Assembly (NCBI GenBank): GCA_902805985.1 | Contig: CADCUW010000436.1 | Span: 1 to 13,041, forward strand | Direction: 5' to 3' | DNA from: an uncultured Rubrobacteraceae bacterium | GTDB lineage: Bacteria; Actinomycetota; Rubrobacteria; Rubrobacterales; Rubrobacteraceae | Length of the DNA: 13,041 nucleotides | Program-made: the position numbers and the translations under genes | The notes under the pieces: model-generated | Seen by the model: only the letters and a program-made list of their open reading frames with translations | Told to the model about the DNA's origin: nothing | Database searches by the model: none | Part shown: piece by piece, positions 12,850 through 13,041 of the stretch | Layout of the letters: every line of letters begins with the position of its first letter | Numbering within the stretch: the first letter of the stretch is position 1

Positions 12850-13041
12850 CTACAGGAACGTCCTTACCCACCGCAGCACCACGGGCAGGTCGACCCTTTG
12901 GCCGTATCCCGCCCCCGCGCATACCCCGTTGAGCCCGAAGGAGGTGACGGCCACTATCGTCCGCTGGTCTCGCGGGAGGAAGTACGGCCCACCCGAGTCG
13001 CCGAAGCATGTGCCCTCCCCACCTTCTCCTGCGCTCGCCTC
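12850..13041 (-). CDS. trypsin-like serine protease, C-terminal part (5' end outside window)
   Basis: The leftward frame is open from the window edge to a TAG at 12850-12852, giving 63 residues. It contains GEGTCFGDSGGPYF, the active-site serine block of chymotrypsin-fold (S1) proteases, then a strand TIVAVTSFGLNGVCAG, followed by GYGQRVDLPVVLRWVRTFL, the typical ending in which a C-terminal helix follows the last barrel strand. The two cysteines (in GTCFGD and GVCAG) fit the conserved disulfide next to the active serine, so the enzyme is probably secreted. The His and Asp of the triad and any signal peptide lie outside the window. The physiological substrate is unknown. Confidence 0.88.
   Translation of the reverse strand, partial: EASAGEGGEGTCFGDSGGPYFLPRDQRTIVAVTSFGLNGVCAGAGYGQRVDLPVVLRWVRTFL

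Overview
The window looks like a chromosomal segment of a high-GC actinobacterium. A Rubrobacter-like organism is my inference. It rests on strong GC bias at third codon positions, frequent GTG and TTG starts, a free-standing soluble c-di-AMP cyclase, a DUF1206 protein and a long PAS/GAF/GGDEF/EAL protein. No marker gene in the window fixes the genus.

Left part (1-4035, all rightward): the 3' end of a sensor histidine kinase is followed by a diadenylate cyclase (c-di-AMP synthase), a DUF924 protein, a 14-helix DHA2-type drug exporter, a small NTF2/SnoaL-like protein and two tandem small UBP-type zinc-finger proteins. Spacings are short or overlapping (2 nt, -11 nt, 29 nt, -4 nt, 34 nt, 25 nt), so much of this could be co-transcribed. 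The first zinc-finger copy has lost the C-terminal zinc ligands that the second keeps. Directly after the second stop, in the same frame, lies the C-terminal catalytic end of a tyrosine integrase without start or N-terminus: a mobile-element scar.

Middle part (4334-7660, leftward): one gene encodes a PAS-GAF-PAS-PAS-PAS-GGDEF-EAL protein with intact cyclase and phosphodiesterase motifs. The segment therefore carries enzymes of both c-di-AMP and c-di-GMP signalling. Its annotated GTG start appears to cut into the first PAS unit; matching sequence continues upstream without a conventional start codon.

Right part (7661-13041, all recognised genes leftward): gene density falls. At 8123-8164 lies the 3' half of a tRNA-His gene, from the anticodon loop to the discriminator C, with no 5' half. 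This is the form expected of an integrase attachment-site repeat. Beyond it are a PPOX/F420-type flavin-binding protein, a metallo-beta-lactamase-fold gene broken by a one-base deletion in a G-run, a DUF2585 membrane protein, a DUF1206 membrane protein and, at the edge, the C-terminus of a trypsin-like serine protease. Between them are 300-660 bp stretches holding decayed coding remnants and a few hairpins. Three hairpins sit just downstream of leftward genes and one U-tailed hairpin points rightward without an obvious gene.

I see no CRISPR array, complete insertion sequence, intact tRNA or rRNA. I found no convincing new defence or biosynthetic system. The most notable items are the paired zinc-finger genes with the in-frame integrase fragment, the tRNA-His half, and the free-standing c-di-AMP synthase next to a kinase.
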